A program made the translations under genes and the position numbers. This document shows positions 35,269 to 44,811 of a DNA stretch of 64,000 nt, in pieces. The first letter of the stretch is position 1. Every line of letters starts with the position of its first letter. The notes below the pieces were generated by a model. It was given only the letters and a program-made list of their open reading frames with translations, ran no database searches and was not told where the DNA came from. Source of the DNA: Pseudomonas reactans (GTDB lineage Bacteria > Pseudomonadota > Gammaproteobacteria > Pseudomonadales > Pseudomonadaceae); contig NZ_JACAPG010000010.1 in NCBI RefSeq assembly GCF_013385825.1, forward strand, positions 62,001-126,000. The letters are read 5' to 3'.

Positions 35269-36816
35269 CTACGCGGTCTTCCGATCATTATTGTTATGTT
35301 GGCTGAGCGCGGCGGCGAGCACCTGTTCCTGGGTGAGCCCCTTGTTGATGAAGTCACCGCGCAACTGGCCGTCGCCGATCACCAGCACACGGTCGGAAAC
35401 GCCGAGGACTTCGGCCAGCTCCGACGAGACCATGATGATCGCCACGCCATCGGCCGCCAGCGCGCCCATCAGCTTGTAGATCTCGTATTTGGCGCCCACG
35501 TCGACGCCGCGTGTGGGTTCGTCGAGGATCAGCACCTTGGGCTTGGCCATCAGCATTTTCGCCAGCACGGCTTTTTGCTGATTGCCGCCGGACAGGCTGG
35601 TGATCGGCAAAAACGGGCTGGCAGTCTTCAGGTGCATGCGCGCGATCTGCTGGTCGATGCTGCCCAGTTCGGCCTCGGCGTCGATGCGGGTCAGGTGCGC
35701 GTAGGTATCGAGCACCGCCAGGGTGATGTTCTGGCCCACGCCGAGGTCGGGGATGATGCCTTGGCGCTTGCGATCCTCGGGCACCATGCACAGCCCGGCG
35801 CGGATCGATTTGAGCGGCGTGCGCGTGTCGATCACCCGGCCGTCCAGCCACACCTCGGCGTTGTAGCGGCCGGGGTAGGCGCCGAATAGTGCCGACACCA
35901 GTTCGGTACGCCCGGCGCCGACCAGCCCGGCGATGCCGAGGATTTCCCCGCGTTTGAGCACAAAAGACACATCGTCCACGCGCTTGCGCTTGGGGTTGTC
36001 GACGTCATGACAGGTGACGTTGCGCGCCTCGAACATCACCTCGCCCACCTCGTGCGGTTCGGTGGGGTAGAGGTTGCTCATCTCGCGGCCGACCATCTGG
36101 GTGATGATCTTCGCGATGTCCATGTCGGCCATGGCGGTGGTTGCGATGTGCTTGCCATCGCGGATCACTGCGATGGTGTCGCACACCGCCGCCACTTCAT
36201 CGAGCTTGTGCGAGATGTACACGCAGGCCACGCCCTTGGCCTTGAGGCCACGGATGATGTCCAGCAGCACCTCGATTTCCGAGCGGGTCAGGGCCGAGGA
36301 CGGCTCGTCGAGGATCAGCAGCCGCGCCTGCTTGTTCAGGGCCTTGGCGATTTCCACCAGTTGCTGGTAGCCGCCGCCGTACTGCGACACCGGCAGTGCG
36401 ACGTTCATGTCCGGCACCTTGAGTTCACGCATCAGCGCTTCGGCGCGGTGGAACATGGCCGGGTAGTCCATGCGCCCACCCGGCAACGTCAGTTCGTGGC
36501 CCATGAAGATGTTTTCGGCTACCGACAGGTCGGGCACCAGGGTCAGTTCCTGGTGGATGATCACGATGCCGGCAGTCTCGGTTTCGCTGATGGAATGGGC
36601 TTTGAGCGGCTGCCCGTCCCAGAGGATTTCGCCCTCCCAGGTGCCGTGCGGGTAGACCGCCGACAGCACCTTCATCAAGGTGGATTTGCCGGCACCGTTC
36701 TCACCGCACAGGCCGACGCATTCCCCCGGTCGCACCTGGAGGTCGATGCCGTTGAGGGCGTTGACACCGCCAAAGGTTTTGACAATGCCGTTCATTTGCA
36801 GCAGGTAGTCGGACAT
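35269..36816 (-). CDS. xylG: Xylose ABC transporter ATP-binding protein XylG
   Basis: 515 residues from ATG 36816; an ATG two codons upstream is possible but too close to the GAG-type ribosome site. Two fused ABC domains. The first has Walker [10 protein letters not shown] (38-46), signature [15 protein letters not shown] and Walker [12 protein letters not shown]. The second has the degenerate Walker [10 protein letters not shown], signature [13 protein letters not shown] and [13 protein letters not shown]. This is the normal CUT2 sugar-importer arrangement. A REP element lies between it and xylF, which may lower its expression relative to the binding protein. Confidence 0.95.
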   Translation of the reverse strand: MSDYLLQMNGIVKTFGGVNALNGIDLQVRPGECVGLCGENGAGKSTLMKVLSAVYPHGTWEGEILWDGQPLKAHSISETETAGIVIIHQELTLVPDLSVAENIFMGHELTLPGGRMDYPAMFHRAEALMRELKVPDMNVALPVSQYGGGYQQLVEIAKALNKQARLLILDEPSSALTRSEIEVLLDIIRGLKAKGVACVYISHKLDEVAAVCDTIAVIRDGKHIATTAMADMDIAKIITQMVGREMSNLYPTEPHEVGEVMFEARNVTCHDVDNPKRKRVDDVSFVLKRGEILGIAGLVGAGRTELVSALFGAYPGRYNAEVWLDGRVIDTRTPLKSIRAGLCMVPEDRKRQGIIPDLGVGQNITLAVLDTYAHLTRIDAEAELGSIDQQIARMHLKTASPFLPITSLSGGNQQKAVLAKMLMAKPKVLILDEPTRGVDVGAKYEIYKLMGALAADGVAIIMVSSELAEVLGVSDRVLVIGDGQLRGDFINKGLTQEQVLAAALSQHNNNDRKTA

Positions 36817-36849
36817 GACCATGGCTCACACAAAGGGCTGACGACGTTA

Positions 36850-36951
36850 CTGTAGGAGCGAGCTCGCTCGCGAAAACCGTCAAGTCACCGCGTGTATTCA
36901 GGCTTCCCGCGTTTTCGTTGACGGTCTTCGCTGGCAAGCCAGCTCCTACAG
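36850..36951. repeat. REP palindrome between xylF and xylG
   Basis: CTGTAGGAGCGAGCTCGCTC (36850) and GCCAGCTCCTACAG at its far end (to 36950) form imperfect arms; the centre has CGAAAACCGTCAA and TTGACGGTCTTCG. The far arm overlaps the xylF stop codon (TAG at 36948-36946 on the minus strand lies in CTGTAGGAGC). In the xylF-xylG transcript this hairpin would sit directly at the xylF 3' end. Confidence 0.88.
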
Positions 36952-37944
36952 GCCAATCTGCTCTTTGGTATAGAACCCGTCCTTTTCCAATAGATCGATA
37001 TTGGCCTTGGTCAGCGGTGTCGGGGTGAGCAGGATGGTGTCGACCTTTTTGCTGCCGTTGTCGTATTGCGAGCTGTAGGTGGGTTTCTCATTGCGCGCCA
37101 GTTGCACCGAGAGCTTGGCAGCTTCCGAGGCGATCAGTTTGAGCGGCTTGTACACGGTCATGGTCTGGGTGCCGTCGATCACGCGCTTGATCGCGGCCAG
37201 GTCGGCGTCCTGCCCGGAGATCGGCACCTTGCCTGCCAGTTTCTGCGCGGCCAGGGCCTGGATCGCACCGCCCGCGGTGGCGTCGTTGGAGGCGACGATG
37301 GCGTCGATTTTGTTGTCGTTGCGGGTCAGGGCGTTTTCGACGATGCTCAGGGCTTCGGTAGGGTTCCATTCCTTGACCCACTGCTGGCCGACGATCTTGA
37401 TGTCGCCTTTGTCGATGGCCGGTTGCAACACCTTCATCTGGCCTTCGCGCAGCACCTTGGCATTGTTGTCGGTGGGCGCGCCGCCGAGCAGGAAGTAGTT
37501 GCCCTTGGGCGCCGCTTGCAACACACCGCTGGCCTGCATCTCACCGACTTTTTCGTTATCGAAGGAGATGTAGGCGTCAATGTCCGCGTTGAGAATCAGG
37601 CGGTCGTAGGACACCACCTTGATCCCGGCCTTCTTGGCTTCGGCGACGGCGTTGGTGAGTACGGTGGCGTTGAACGGCACGATGACGATCACGTCGACGC
37701 CACGGGAAATCAGGTTTTCAATCTGCGAGATCTGCTTCTGCTCGTTGGCATCGGCCGATTGCACGTAGACCTTGGCGTCGAGTTTTTCTGCGGCGGCGAC
37801 GAAGTAGTCGCGGTCGCGGGACCAGCGTTCCAGGCGCAGGTCGTCGATGGAGAAGCCGATTTTCGGGTGGGCGGGATCGGCCATCGCTGGCAGGGCGAGC
37901 AGGGCCAGGGCAGTGGCGAGCAGGGTACGTGTGAATGACTTCAT
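36946..37944 (-). CDS. xylF: D-xylose periplasmic binding protein XylF
   Basis: 332 residues from ATG 37944, with AAGGA upstream. Signal peptide MKSFTRTLLATALALLALPA followed by MADPAHPKIGFSID. Family 1 sugar-binding features: DYFVAAAEKLDAKVYVQSAD, IENLISRGVDVIVIVPFNAT, IVASNDATAGGAIQALAAQK and GKVPISGQDADLAAIKRVID. It captures D-xylose for XylGH. REP elements flank it on both sides, an arrangement suited to raising binding-protein mRNA over that of the ATPase and permease. Confidence 0.95.
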   Translation of the reverse strand: MKSFTRTLLATALALLALPAMADPAHPKIGFSIDDLRLERWSRDRDYFVAAAEKLDAKVYVQSADANEQKQISQIENLISRGVDVIVIVPFNATVLTNAVAEAKKAGIKVVSYDRLILNADIDAYISFDNEKVGEMQASGVLQAAPKGNYFLLGGAPTDNNAKVLREGQMKVLQPAIDKGDIKIVGQQWVKEWNPTEALSIVENALTRNDNKIDAIVASNDATAGGAIQALAAQKLAGKVPISGQDADLAAIKRVIDGTQTMTVYKPLKLIASEAAKLSVQLARNEKPTYSSQYDNGSKKVDTILLTPTPLTKANIDLLEKDGFYTKEQIGL

Positions 37945-37987
37945 GGTGGTGCGTCCTTTTATTGTTGTTGGAAAGACACAGCGTGAT

Positions 37988-38089
37988 TGTAGGAGCGAGC
38001 TTGCTCGCGAAGAGCGCATAGGCGACACGGGCTACCTGATGGTGCTGCGTTATCGTTGACGTTCTTCGCGAGCAAGCTCGCTCCTACAG
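37988..38089. repeat. REP palindrome between xylA and xylF
   Basis: TGTAGGAGCGAGCTTGCTCG with CGAAGA (37988 on) is the exact reverse complement of TCTTCGCGAGCAAGCTCGCT with CCTACA at the far end (to 38088). Same family as 5124, 36850 and 61741. Confidence 0.93.
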
Positions 38090-38094
38090 GGTGT

Positions 38095-39411
38095 TTACGT
38101 GTAAATGAACCGGTTGACCACCCCTTCCAGCATCTCCTGCCGCCCACTCACTGCCTGCGGGTTCAGCGCCTGGGCAAACGCATGTTCAGCCAGTGATTCC
38201 AGGCTGAATTCACCCGCCAGCACGGCCTGGCCCAGCGGCTGCTGCCAGCCGGCATAACGCTGGTCCTTGAATTGCTGCAACCGGTCGTTCTCGACCATCG
38301 CCGCCGCGCGTTCCAGTGCCAGGGCCAGCACATCCATGGCCGCCACATGCCCGTGGAACAAGTCCACATCGTCCAGGCTCTGGCGACGCACCTTGGAGTC
38401 GAAGTTATAGCCGCCATTCTTGAACCCGCCAGCCTTGAGGATTTCATAGGTGGCCAGGGTCATCTCTTCAACACTGTTGGGGAACTGGTCGGTGTCCCAG
38501 CCGTTCTGCGGGTCGCCCCGGTTGGCGTCGATACTGCCGAAGATCCCCAGGGACACGGCGGTGGCAATCTCATGATGAAAGCTGTGCCCGGCCAGGGTCG
38601 CGTGGTTGGCCTCAATGTTTACCTTGATCTCATGTTCCAGGCCGTATTCATGCAGGAAACCAAACACGGTGGCGCTGTCGTAATCGTATTGGTGCTTGGT
38701 CGGTTCCTGGGGCTTGGGTTCGATCAGCAGGTCGCCCTTGAAGCCGATCTTATACTTGTGTTCCACCACCATGCGCATGAAGCGCCCCAGTTGTTCGCGC
38801 TCGCGCTTGAGGTCGGTGTTGAGCAGGGTTTCATAACCTTCGCGGCCACCCCACAGCACATAGTTGGCGCCCTTGAGCCGCAGGGTCGCATTCATCGCGC
38901 TGAAAACTTGGGCCGCGGCGTAGGCGAACACCTCCGGGTCCGGGTTGCTGGCGGCACCGGCGGCAAAGCGCGGGTTGCTGAAGCAGTTGGCGGTGCCCCA
39001 CAGCAACTTGATCCCGGTCTGTTCTTGATGGCGCTCCAGGTGATCGACCATCTGCGCAAAGTGGTGGCGGTATTCCTTGAGCGAGTTGCCTTCGGGGGCG
39101 ACGTCCGTGTCGTGAAAGCTGTAGTAGTCGATGCCCAGCTTGGAGAAAAATTCGAAGGCGGCGTCTGCCTTGCCGATAGCCAATTCCATCGGGTCGCCGC
39201 TGCGCTGCCACGGCCGCTTGAAGGTGCCCACCCCAAACATATCCGCCCCCGGCCACACGAAGGTGTGCCAATAACAGGCCGCCATGCGCAAGTGTTCGCG
39301 CATGGGTTTGCCAAGGATGAGCTTGTTGGCATCGTAATGGCGAAAGGCGAGGGGAGCATCGCTGTTGGGGCCTTCGAAGCGAACCTTTTCGACACCGGGG
39401 AAGTACGGCAT
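38095..39411 (-). CDS. xylA: Xylose isomerase
   Basis: 438 residues, class II xylose isomerase length. Family signatures: [37 protein letters not shown] (catalytic His-Asp), [20 protein letters not shown] (metal Glu) and [16 protein letters not shown] (metal His/Glu). It converts D-xylose to D-xylulose. It is first in the operon with the importer. No xylulokinase (xylB) is present in the window, so phosphorylation must be encoded elsewhere. Transcribed divergently from xylR. Confidence 0.96.
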   Translation of the reverse strand: MPYFPGVEKVRFEGPNSDAPLAFRHYDANKLILGKPMREHLRMAACYWHTFVWPGADMFGVGTFKRPWQRSGDPMELAIGKADAAFEFFSKLGIDYYSFHDTDVAPEGNSLKEYRHHFAQMVDHLERHQEQTGIKLLWGTANCFSNPRFAAGAASNPDPEVFAYAAAQVFSAMNATLRLKGANYVLWGGREGYETLLNTDLKREREQLGRFMRMVVEHKYKIGFKGDLLIEPKPQEPTKHQYDYDSATVFGFLHEYGLEHEIKVNIEANHATLAGHSFHHEIATAVSLGIFGSIDANRGDPQNGWDTDQFPNSVEEMTLATYEILKAGGFKNGGYNFDSKVRRQSLDDVDLFHGHVAAMDVLALALERAAAMVENDRLQQFKDQRYAGWQQPLGQAVLAGEFSLESLAEHAFAQALNPQAVSGRQEMLEGVVNRFIYT

Positions 39412-39473
39412 GGCGTTTTCCTTATTGTTCTTGGCGGTGGCTCGATACTAGCAACGGCGTGCGGCCAGCCGAT

Positions 39474-39509
39474 TACGAAAATCACCAAGAGACGGTGCGA
39501 TTTTGCGTA
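39474..39509. promoter_or_regulatory. Candidate XylR operator between xylA and xylR
   Basis: TACGAAAATC (39474-39483) and GATTTTGCGTA (39499-39509) form inverted arms differing by one inserted base, centred in the 138-base divergent region. Inverted AraC-family half-sites rich in AAAAT fit XylR binding. Confidence 0.5.
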
Positions 39510-39549
39510 GCAGGGACTAGGCTGTTTTGACCGGCCCAGGACAACAACA

Positions 39550-40725
39550 ATGAAAACCTTACCGCCCGTGCACCGCATTGCCTTGCTGTTCAACGGCAGC
39601 AAAATCTACGACCGTGGCATCATCGCCGGCATCGGCAATTACCTGAGCAGCACTCGCGCGTCCTGGGACCTGTTCCTGGAAGAAGACTTTCTGTGCCGCC
39701 TCAAAGGCATCGAGCGCTGGCAGGGCGACGGCATCATTGCCGACTTCGACGACCCGCTGATCGGCGAGGCGCTGGCCGGCAGCAAGGTGCCGGTGGTGGC
39801 GGTGGGGGGTTCCTACGAGGATGTGCATGCCTATCCCAAAGGCATTCCCTACGTGGCCACGGACAACTATGCGTTGATCAAGTTGGCCTACGAACATTTG
39901 ATCGAGGCCGGTCTGACCCGGTTTGCCTGCTTCAGCCTGCCCGAAGCCCAGGCTAATCGCTGGGCCCAGGAGCGTGAAAAAGCCTTTCGCCGCCTGCTGC
40001 AACGGGACGGTTTGCAGGTTGAGGTCTATCGTGGGCTGGGCACCAGTGCGCCGCTGTGGGACAGCGCCGTCGAACAGCAAATCGCCTGGCTGCACAGCCT
40101 GCCAAAACCCATCGGCATCATCGCCGTCACCGACGCCCGCGCACGGCAGTTGCTGCAAGCGTGTCTCACGGCAGGGATTGCCGTGCCGGAAGAGGTGGCG
40201 CTGATCGGCATCGACAATGATCCGCTGACCCGAACCCTCACACGGGTGCCGTTGAGTTCGGTGATCCAGGGTACGGAAACCATGGGCCGTACCGCCGCCG
40301 CGTTGCTGCATCAGATGTTGCACGGCAAGCCCTGTAAGACGGAGCAGATCCTGGTGCCGCCGGAGGCAATCAATGTGCAAGCGTCCAGCCTGCATCAGCC
40401 CTTGGGCAATCCGTATGTGATGCAGGCGTTGTTGTTTATCCGTCAGTACGCGTGCCAAGGGATCAAGACCGCCCAAGTGGCGGGGTATGTGGGGATATCG
40501 CGTTCATCCCTGGAGTCGCATTTTCGCAAGGAACGCGGGTGCAGCGTGCATGACGAGATCCTGCGCTTCAAACTCGCCGCGGCCGCCAAGGGCCTGCAGA
40601 ACCAGGCCCTGGCGATTGCCGATATTGCGCAAAGCTGCGGCTTCAAATCCGCTCAGTACCTGCACACGGTGTTCCGCCGCGAGTTTGGATGTACGCCACG
40701 CGAGTATCAGCAGAGTGAGGCCTAG
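39550..40725 (+). CDS. xylR: Xylose-responsive regulator XylR (PBP-like plus AraC domains)
   Basis: 391 residues. The N-terminal periplasmic-binding-protein-like sensor (about 8-270) includes RIALLFNGSKIYDRGIIAGI, DGIIADFDDPLIGEALAGS and EVALIGIDNDPLTRTLTRVP. The C-terminal AraC pair includes TAQVAGYVGISRSSLESHFR and IADIAQSCGFKSAQYLHTVF. E. coli XylR has the same design and binds D-xylose to activate xylAB and xylFGH. Divergent from xylA, its stop overlaps the convergent porin gene by four bases. Confidence 0.95.
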   Translation: MKTLPPVHRIALLFNGSKIYDRGIIAGIGNYLSSTRASWDLFLEEDFLCRLKGIERWQGDGIIADFDDPLIGEALAGSKVPVVAVGGSYEDVHAYPKGIPYVATDNYALIKLAYEHLIEAGLTRFACFSLPEAQANRWAQEREKAFRRLLQRDGLQVEVYRGLGTSAPLWDSAVEQQIAWLHSLPKPIGIIAVTDARARQLLQACLTAGIAVPEEVALIGIDNDPLTRTLTRVPLSSVIQGTETMGRTAAALLHQMLHGKPCKTEQILVPPEAINVQASSLHQPLGNPYVMQALLFIRQYACQGIKTAQVAGYVGISRSSLESHFRKERGCSVHDEILRFKLAAAAKGLQNQALAIADIAQSCGFKSAQYLHTVFRREFGCTPREYQQSEA

Positions 40726-41987
40726 AACACGGCCTTGACTTGCAAGCCCAGCACCAGCGCGTTGTCGATGTTCTCGCCTGAGAACGCCCCCGGTTCGAGG
40801 ATGTATTGCACATCCGGGCGCAGGGTCAGCCAGGGCGTGGCCTGGTAGCCGTAGCTGAGTTCGATCAGTTGTTCTGCATTGTTCAGGTTGGGGTAGTCGT
40901 TACCGGCGTTGAACGCGGCCAATTCCTGCACCTCGCGGCTGCGCGGGTTGGGCACGGCGCGACCATAACCCAGGGCCAGGGTGTCACGCGGCCGGCCTTC
41001 GAACGGTTTGTACAGCACCACGCCCGCGCCATACCATTTGCTGAACGGCGAGGCCGCTTCACTGGCGGCGGAGTATTGGCCGAAGGCGTGCAGCACGCGG
41101 CCAGCGGAGGAGTCGGAAGCCCAAACGGCCTGGTCGATCAGCAGGTAGTGACCGCCGCGACCACTGACCTCCTTGTTGCTGCCGATGCGTTTCACGTCGG
41201 AGCTGTCGTAGTAATAGCCCAGCTTGTACTCACCCGGCAGGCTGCCCGCGTGTTTGTACACCAGCTCGATCGGCACCACGGTGCCGGTGGTGTGTTTGGG
41301 GCTCAGTTTCCAGGCGCGGCTGGAATTGCCGTTGCTCTGCGGGTCGACGTTGAACGCGGCGACGCGCAGTTGCCAGTTGGGGGCGAAGTCGTATTTCACC
41401 CGCGCACCCAGGCGCGCATTTGGGTAGTTGGTCCAGCCGCTGCCGCCGGACATGTTCAGCGGGTGCCCGCAGAAACCGGCGTTCATGAAGTTGCACAGAA
41501 TCCCGCTGTCCAGGCCGCCTAGGTCATTGCCCATGGCCATGTAGCCAAGCTTGACGTTGAGTGCCGGGGTAAACAGGGTGCGCTCGTAGCTCAGCTCGGT
41601 CAGGCGCGTGTAGAGGCCGCCGTAGTTTTCCTGGATTGGCAGGCGGTTACCCACCAAATCCTCGGAAGCGCTGTTGCCGCGACGGTCGTTGATAGTGACC
41701 TGAATGCGATCACCATTGTTGAAACCGTAGAGTTTGCCCAAGTCGAACTGCACGCCCAGCTTGAGGTTCTGCGAGTAGCGCGCTGAGCGATGCTGGCCGC
41801 CGTGGGCGTTGTAGGCGGTTTCGCCGCTGTAGTCGCCGGTAAAGCGGATGCCTTGCGCGTCGAGTTCACGGCGCAGGCCGCCCCAGTCGCCGGTCAGGCT
41901 GGTGTCATCGGCTTGCACAGGCAGTGCGGCACCCAGGGCCAGGCCCAGCAACAGGCGCCCAAGGGGAATAGGAGAAGTGGGGGTCAT
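40722..41987 (-). CDS. oprB: Carbohydrate-selective porin OprB
   Basis: 421 residues. Signal peptide around LLLGLALGAALPVQA. The mature start DDTSLTGDWGGLRRELDAQG is the OprB-family opening. Later beta-strand features include YKLGYYYDSSDVKRIGSNK, AWASDSSAGRVLHAFGQYS and ELSYGYQATPWLTLRPDVQY, ending GLQVKAVF with the outer-membrane terminal Phe. It forms an outer-membrane channel for glucose and other sugars, feeding both Gcd and XylF. It is 56 bases downstream of gcd on the same strand, so the two are probably co-transcribed. Confidence 0.94.
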   Translation of the reverse strand: MTPTSPIPLGRLLLGLALGAALPVQADDTSLTGDWGGLRRELDAQGIRFTGDYSGETAYNAHGGQHRSARYSQNLKLGVQFDLGKLYGFNNGDRIQVTINDRRGNSASEDLVGNRLPIQENYGGLYTRLTELSYERTLFTPALNVKLGYMAMGNDLGGLDSGILCNFMNAGFCGHPLNMSGGSGWTNYPNARLGARVKYDFAPNWQLRVAAFNVDPQSNGNSSRAWKLSPKHTTGTVVPIELVYKHAGSLPGEYKLGYYYDSSDVKRIGSNKEVSGRGGHYLLIDQAVWASDSSAGRVLHAFGQYSAASEAASPFSKWYGAGVVLYKPFEGRPRDTLALGYGRAVPNPRSREVQELAAFNAGNDYPNLNNAEQLIELSYGYQATPWLTLRPDVQYILEPGAFSGENIDNALVLGLQVKAVF

Positions 41988-42043
41988 GCGGGTTCTTCCA
42001 GACAGAAGGCGCGGCGCCGGGGGAGACGCCGCGCGAACAGGGG

Positions 42044-44452
42044 TTATGGCAGGGCGTAGGCGATCACGTAGTCGCCACGGTCGGTGGACTGGCGGGCGCC
42101 GCCGGCGGTGATGACGATGTATTGCTTGCCGGTTTTCGGCGACACGTAAGTCATCGGGCCACCTTGGCTGCCCACGGGCAGGCGGGTTTTCCAGACTTCA
42201 TCACCGTTGCCGCTGTTGAAGGCGCGCAGGTAGAAATCCTGGGTGCCGGCGATAAAGATCAGGCCGCCTTGGGTCGACAGGGTGCCGCCGAGGGTTGGCA
42301 AACCGACCTTGATCGGCAGGTGCATGCGAATGCCCAGCGGACCGGTGTCTTCCACGGTGCCGACCGGCACTTGCCAGGCGACCTTTTGCGTCTTCATGTC
42401 GATCGCGGTCAGGGTGCCGAACGGCGGCGCCTGGCACGGAATGCCGGCCACCGACAGGAAGCGGTTTTTGTTCACCGCATACGGCGTGCCCTTGAGCGGC
42501 ACGGCGCCCATGCCGGTGTTCAGTGCTTCGCCACCGGACGCGGCCTGGGCCTTGTTCTGCGACGGCACCATTTGGATCCACAGGCCCAGGCGCATGTCAT
42601 TGACGAAGATAAAACCGTGTACCGGGTCGGTGGAGATGCTGCCCCAATTCATGCCGCCCAGGGAGCCTGGGAAACTCAGGGATTTATCGGTGCCCGGCGC
42701 GGTGTACAGGCCGTCGTAGCGCATGCCCTTGAAGTCGATGCGGCACAGCAATTGGTCAAACGGCGTGGCGCCCCACATGTCCGATTCAGTCAGGGTTTGC
42801 GCGCCGATTTGCGGCATGCCCACCGATTTCGGCTGGGTCGGCGAGTAGGGTTCGTTAGGGATGTTGGCGGCCTTGACTGGGACTTCCTGCACGTCAGTCA
42901 GCGGTTTGCCGGTGGCACGGTCGAGCACGTAGATCTGCCCAGCCTTGGTGCCGATCACGACCGCAGGTACGGCTTTGTCACCGCCCGGTGGCGTGAAGTC
43001 GATCAGGCTTGGCTGCATCGGCAGGTCGAAGTCCCACAAGTCATTGTGGACGGTCTGGTACACCCACTTTTCCGCGCCGGTGGAGGCATCCAGCGCGAGC
43101 ACCGAAGCGCCGTATTTGTGGTTGAGTTGGGTGCGTTCCACGCCGTAGATGTCGGTGGACGAGCTGCCCATCGGCAGGAAGACCGTGTTCATCAGCGGGT
43201 CGTAGGACATTGGCGCCCAGCTGTTCGGCGTACTGCGCACGTAGGTGCTGCCGTCAGCCGGGGCTTTTTTGTCTTCCGGGTTGCCGGGGTCGAAGGCCCA
43301 GCGCATCTGGCCGCTGATCACGTCGAAGCCACGGATCACGCCGCCGGGCATGTCGGTCTGCACGTTATCGGCGACGCGACCACCGACCACCACGGTGGTG
43401 CCGGCGATCAGGGGTGCGGAAGACAGTTGGTAGTAGCTGTCCGGCACGTTACCCAGGCCGGCTTTCAAATCCACTTGACCGTGGGTGCCGAAGTCTTCGC
43501 AGAACTTGCCGGTGTCGGCGTCTACGGCGATCAGGCGCGCATCGATGGTGTTGGTCAGCAGGCGGCGCTGGCATTGCGCGCCGGCTGGCACACTGGCGGC
43601 AATGATCGGTGAGCTATTCGGCTGGGTCGGCTGGGCAATCGGCGCGGTGGCGTCGAAATAGGCCATGCCACGGCAACGCTGCCACACCGCCGATTTGGCG
43701 TTGACATCGTTCTTCCACAGCTCTTTGCCGGTGTCGGCGTCCAGGGCGATCAGGTTGTTGTGGGGTGTGCAGATGAACACCTTGTTGCCGATCTGCAGGG
43801 GCGTCAGCTGGTCTTCGGCACCGTTGCCGTCGCTGATCGCGACGTCGCCGGTGTGATAGGTCCAGGCCACTTTGAGCTTATTGACCGTCTCACGGTTGAT
43901 CTGGTCCAGCGCGGCGAAGCGGCTGCCACCTTCGGTGTTGCCGTAATGCGCCCAGTCTTTCTGCGCGTCGGCCGCAGCCACCGGGGTGATGCCAGGGCCG
44001 GCACCGGTAGGCGCCACACTCGGGTGGGCGACGAACATATTGCCGGCCGCGACTGCGACGCCCAACGCCAGTACGCCAGCCACCGCATAGGCGCCACGTG
44101 CAGGCCGGTTGACGAGCAACGGGTACACCAGCGCCACCACCATGCCGATGGCCGCGAACATGAACACGCGGGAGAACAATGGCCAGAACACCAGGCCCAC
44201 ATCCGCCACGGCCCAAATGGCCGTGCCGATCAGGAAGGCTGCGAACAACCACGCACCGGCCGGCTTGCGGCCGGCGATCAACAGCCCGGCAATCGTCATG
44301 ACTGCGCCGCCGATCAGGAAGTACCAGGAACCTCCCAGGCTGACCAGTTTGACGCCGCCAATGGCCAGCGCGAGGCCGAGCAGGGCGATGATCACGCCCA
44401 GGCCCAGCAGTAAGAATCTAGAGGCGCCAGCGGCGCGCGATGCTCGTTTCAT
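42044..44452 (-). CDS. gcd: Membrane-bound PQQ glucose dehydrogenase
   Basis: 802 residues. Five N-terminal membrane segments (about 10-135; e.g. FLLLGLGVIIALLGLALAIG), then a beta-propeller quinoprotein domain: DWAHYGNTEGGSRFAALDQI, KVAWTYHTGDV, TLTESDMWGATPFDQLLCRI, GSLGGMNWGSISTDPVHG and the tryptophan-docking region near LRAFNSGNGDEVWKTRLPVG. It oxidises glucose (and other aldoses, including xylose and arabinose to some degree) to aldonolactones in the periplasm, donating electrons to ubiquinone. Cofactor PQQ genes are not in the window. Confidence 0.96.
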   Translation of the reverse strand: MKRASRAAGASRFLLLGLGVIIALLGLALAIGGVKLVSLGGSWYFLIGGAVMTIAGLLIAGRKPAGAWLFAAFLIGTAIWAVADVGLVFWPLFSRVFMFAAIGMVVALVYPLLVNRPARGAYAVAGVLALGVAVAAGNMFVAHPSVAPTGAGPGITPVAAADAQKDWAHYGNTEGGSRFAALDQINRETVNKLKVAWTYHTGDVAISDGNGAEDQLTPLQIGNKVFICTPHNNLIALDADTGKELWKNDVNAKSAVWQRCRGMAYFDATAPIAQPTQPNSSPIIAASVPAGAQCQRRLLTNTIDARLIAVDADTGKFCEDFGTHGQVDLKAGLGNVPDSYYQLSSAPLIAGTTVVVGGRVADNVQTDMPGGVIRGFDVISGQMRWAFDPGNPEDKKAPADGSTYVRSTPNSWAPMSYDPLMNTVFLPMGSSSTDIYGVERTQLNHKYGASVLALDASTGAEKWVYQTVHNDLWDFDLPMQPSLIDFTPPGGDKAVPAVVIGTKAGQIYVLDRATGKPLTDVQEVPVKAANIPNEPYSPTQPKSVGMPQIGAQTLTESDMWGATPFDQLLCRIDFKGMRYDGLYTAPGTDKSLSFPGSLGGMNWGSISTDPVHGFIFVNDMRLGLWIQMVPSQNKAQAASGGEALNTGMGAVPLKGTPYAVNKNRFLSVAGIPCQAPPFGTLTAIDMKTQKVAWQVPVGTVEDTGPLGIRMHLPIKVGLPTLGGTLSTQGGLIFIAGTQDFYLRAFNSGNGDEVWKTRLPVGSQGGPMTYVSPKTGKQYIVITAGGARQSTDRGDYVIAYALP

Positions 44453-44658
44453 GTCGAAAGGACTCGAATGTGAGAGGGCAAAGACGCGATTTTAGCAAGA
44501 TAAGTAACTGGTTAGTACATTAGAGTCCTGCAATAGACTATTACAGGTGCTGCGATGATGGGCTGAGGCTAAATGTCGCGCATGTGGGAGCGGTGTAGGT
44601 GTGCTCAACCCAATGCGACTCAGGTATCCACTCATTTCTCACGGCGCGAGCGTAATGT

Positions 44659-44790
44659 GTGGCGAGCGGGCTTGCCCCGCGTTGGGCTGCGAAGCGGCCC
44701 TAAAACAGAACACCGAGACCTCCTTGGATTAACTCGGTGACCTTGCTGGGGCTGCTGCGCAGCCCAACGCGGGGCAAGCCCGCTCGCCAC
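44659..44790. repeat. REP palindrome between gcd and the chemoreceptor gene
   Basis: The 32-base arm starting GTGGCGAGCGGGCTTGCC and ending GTTGGGCTGC (44659-44690) is perfectly reverse-complemented at 44759-44790, the best preserved REP pair in the window. It likely terminates the chemoreceptor transcript, whose stop lies at 44812. The rest of 44453-44658 holds the gcd promoter region and shows no coding signal. Confidence 0.95.
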
Positions 44791-44811
44791 GGTGATGCGT
44801 TTGCGGATTTG

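Noticed and set aside
42122..43612. 496-codon open frame antisense to gcd
   Set aside because: gcd is intact with quinoprotein motifs. No start context or known domain for the antisense frame.
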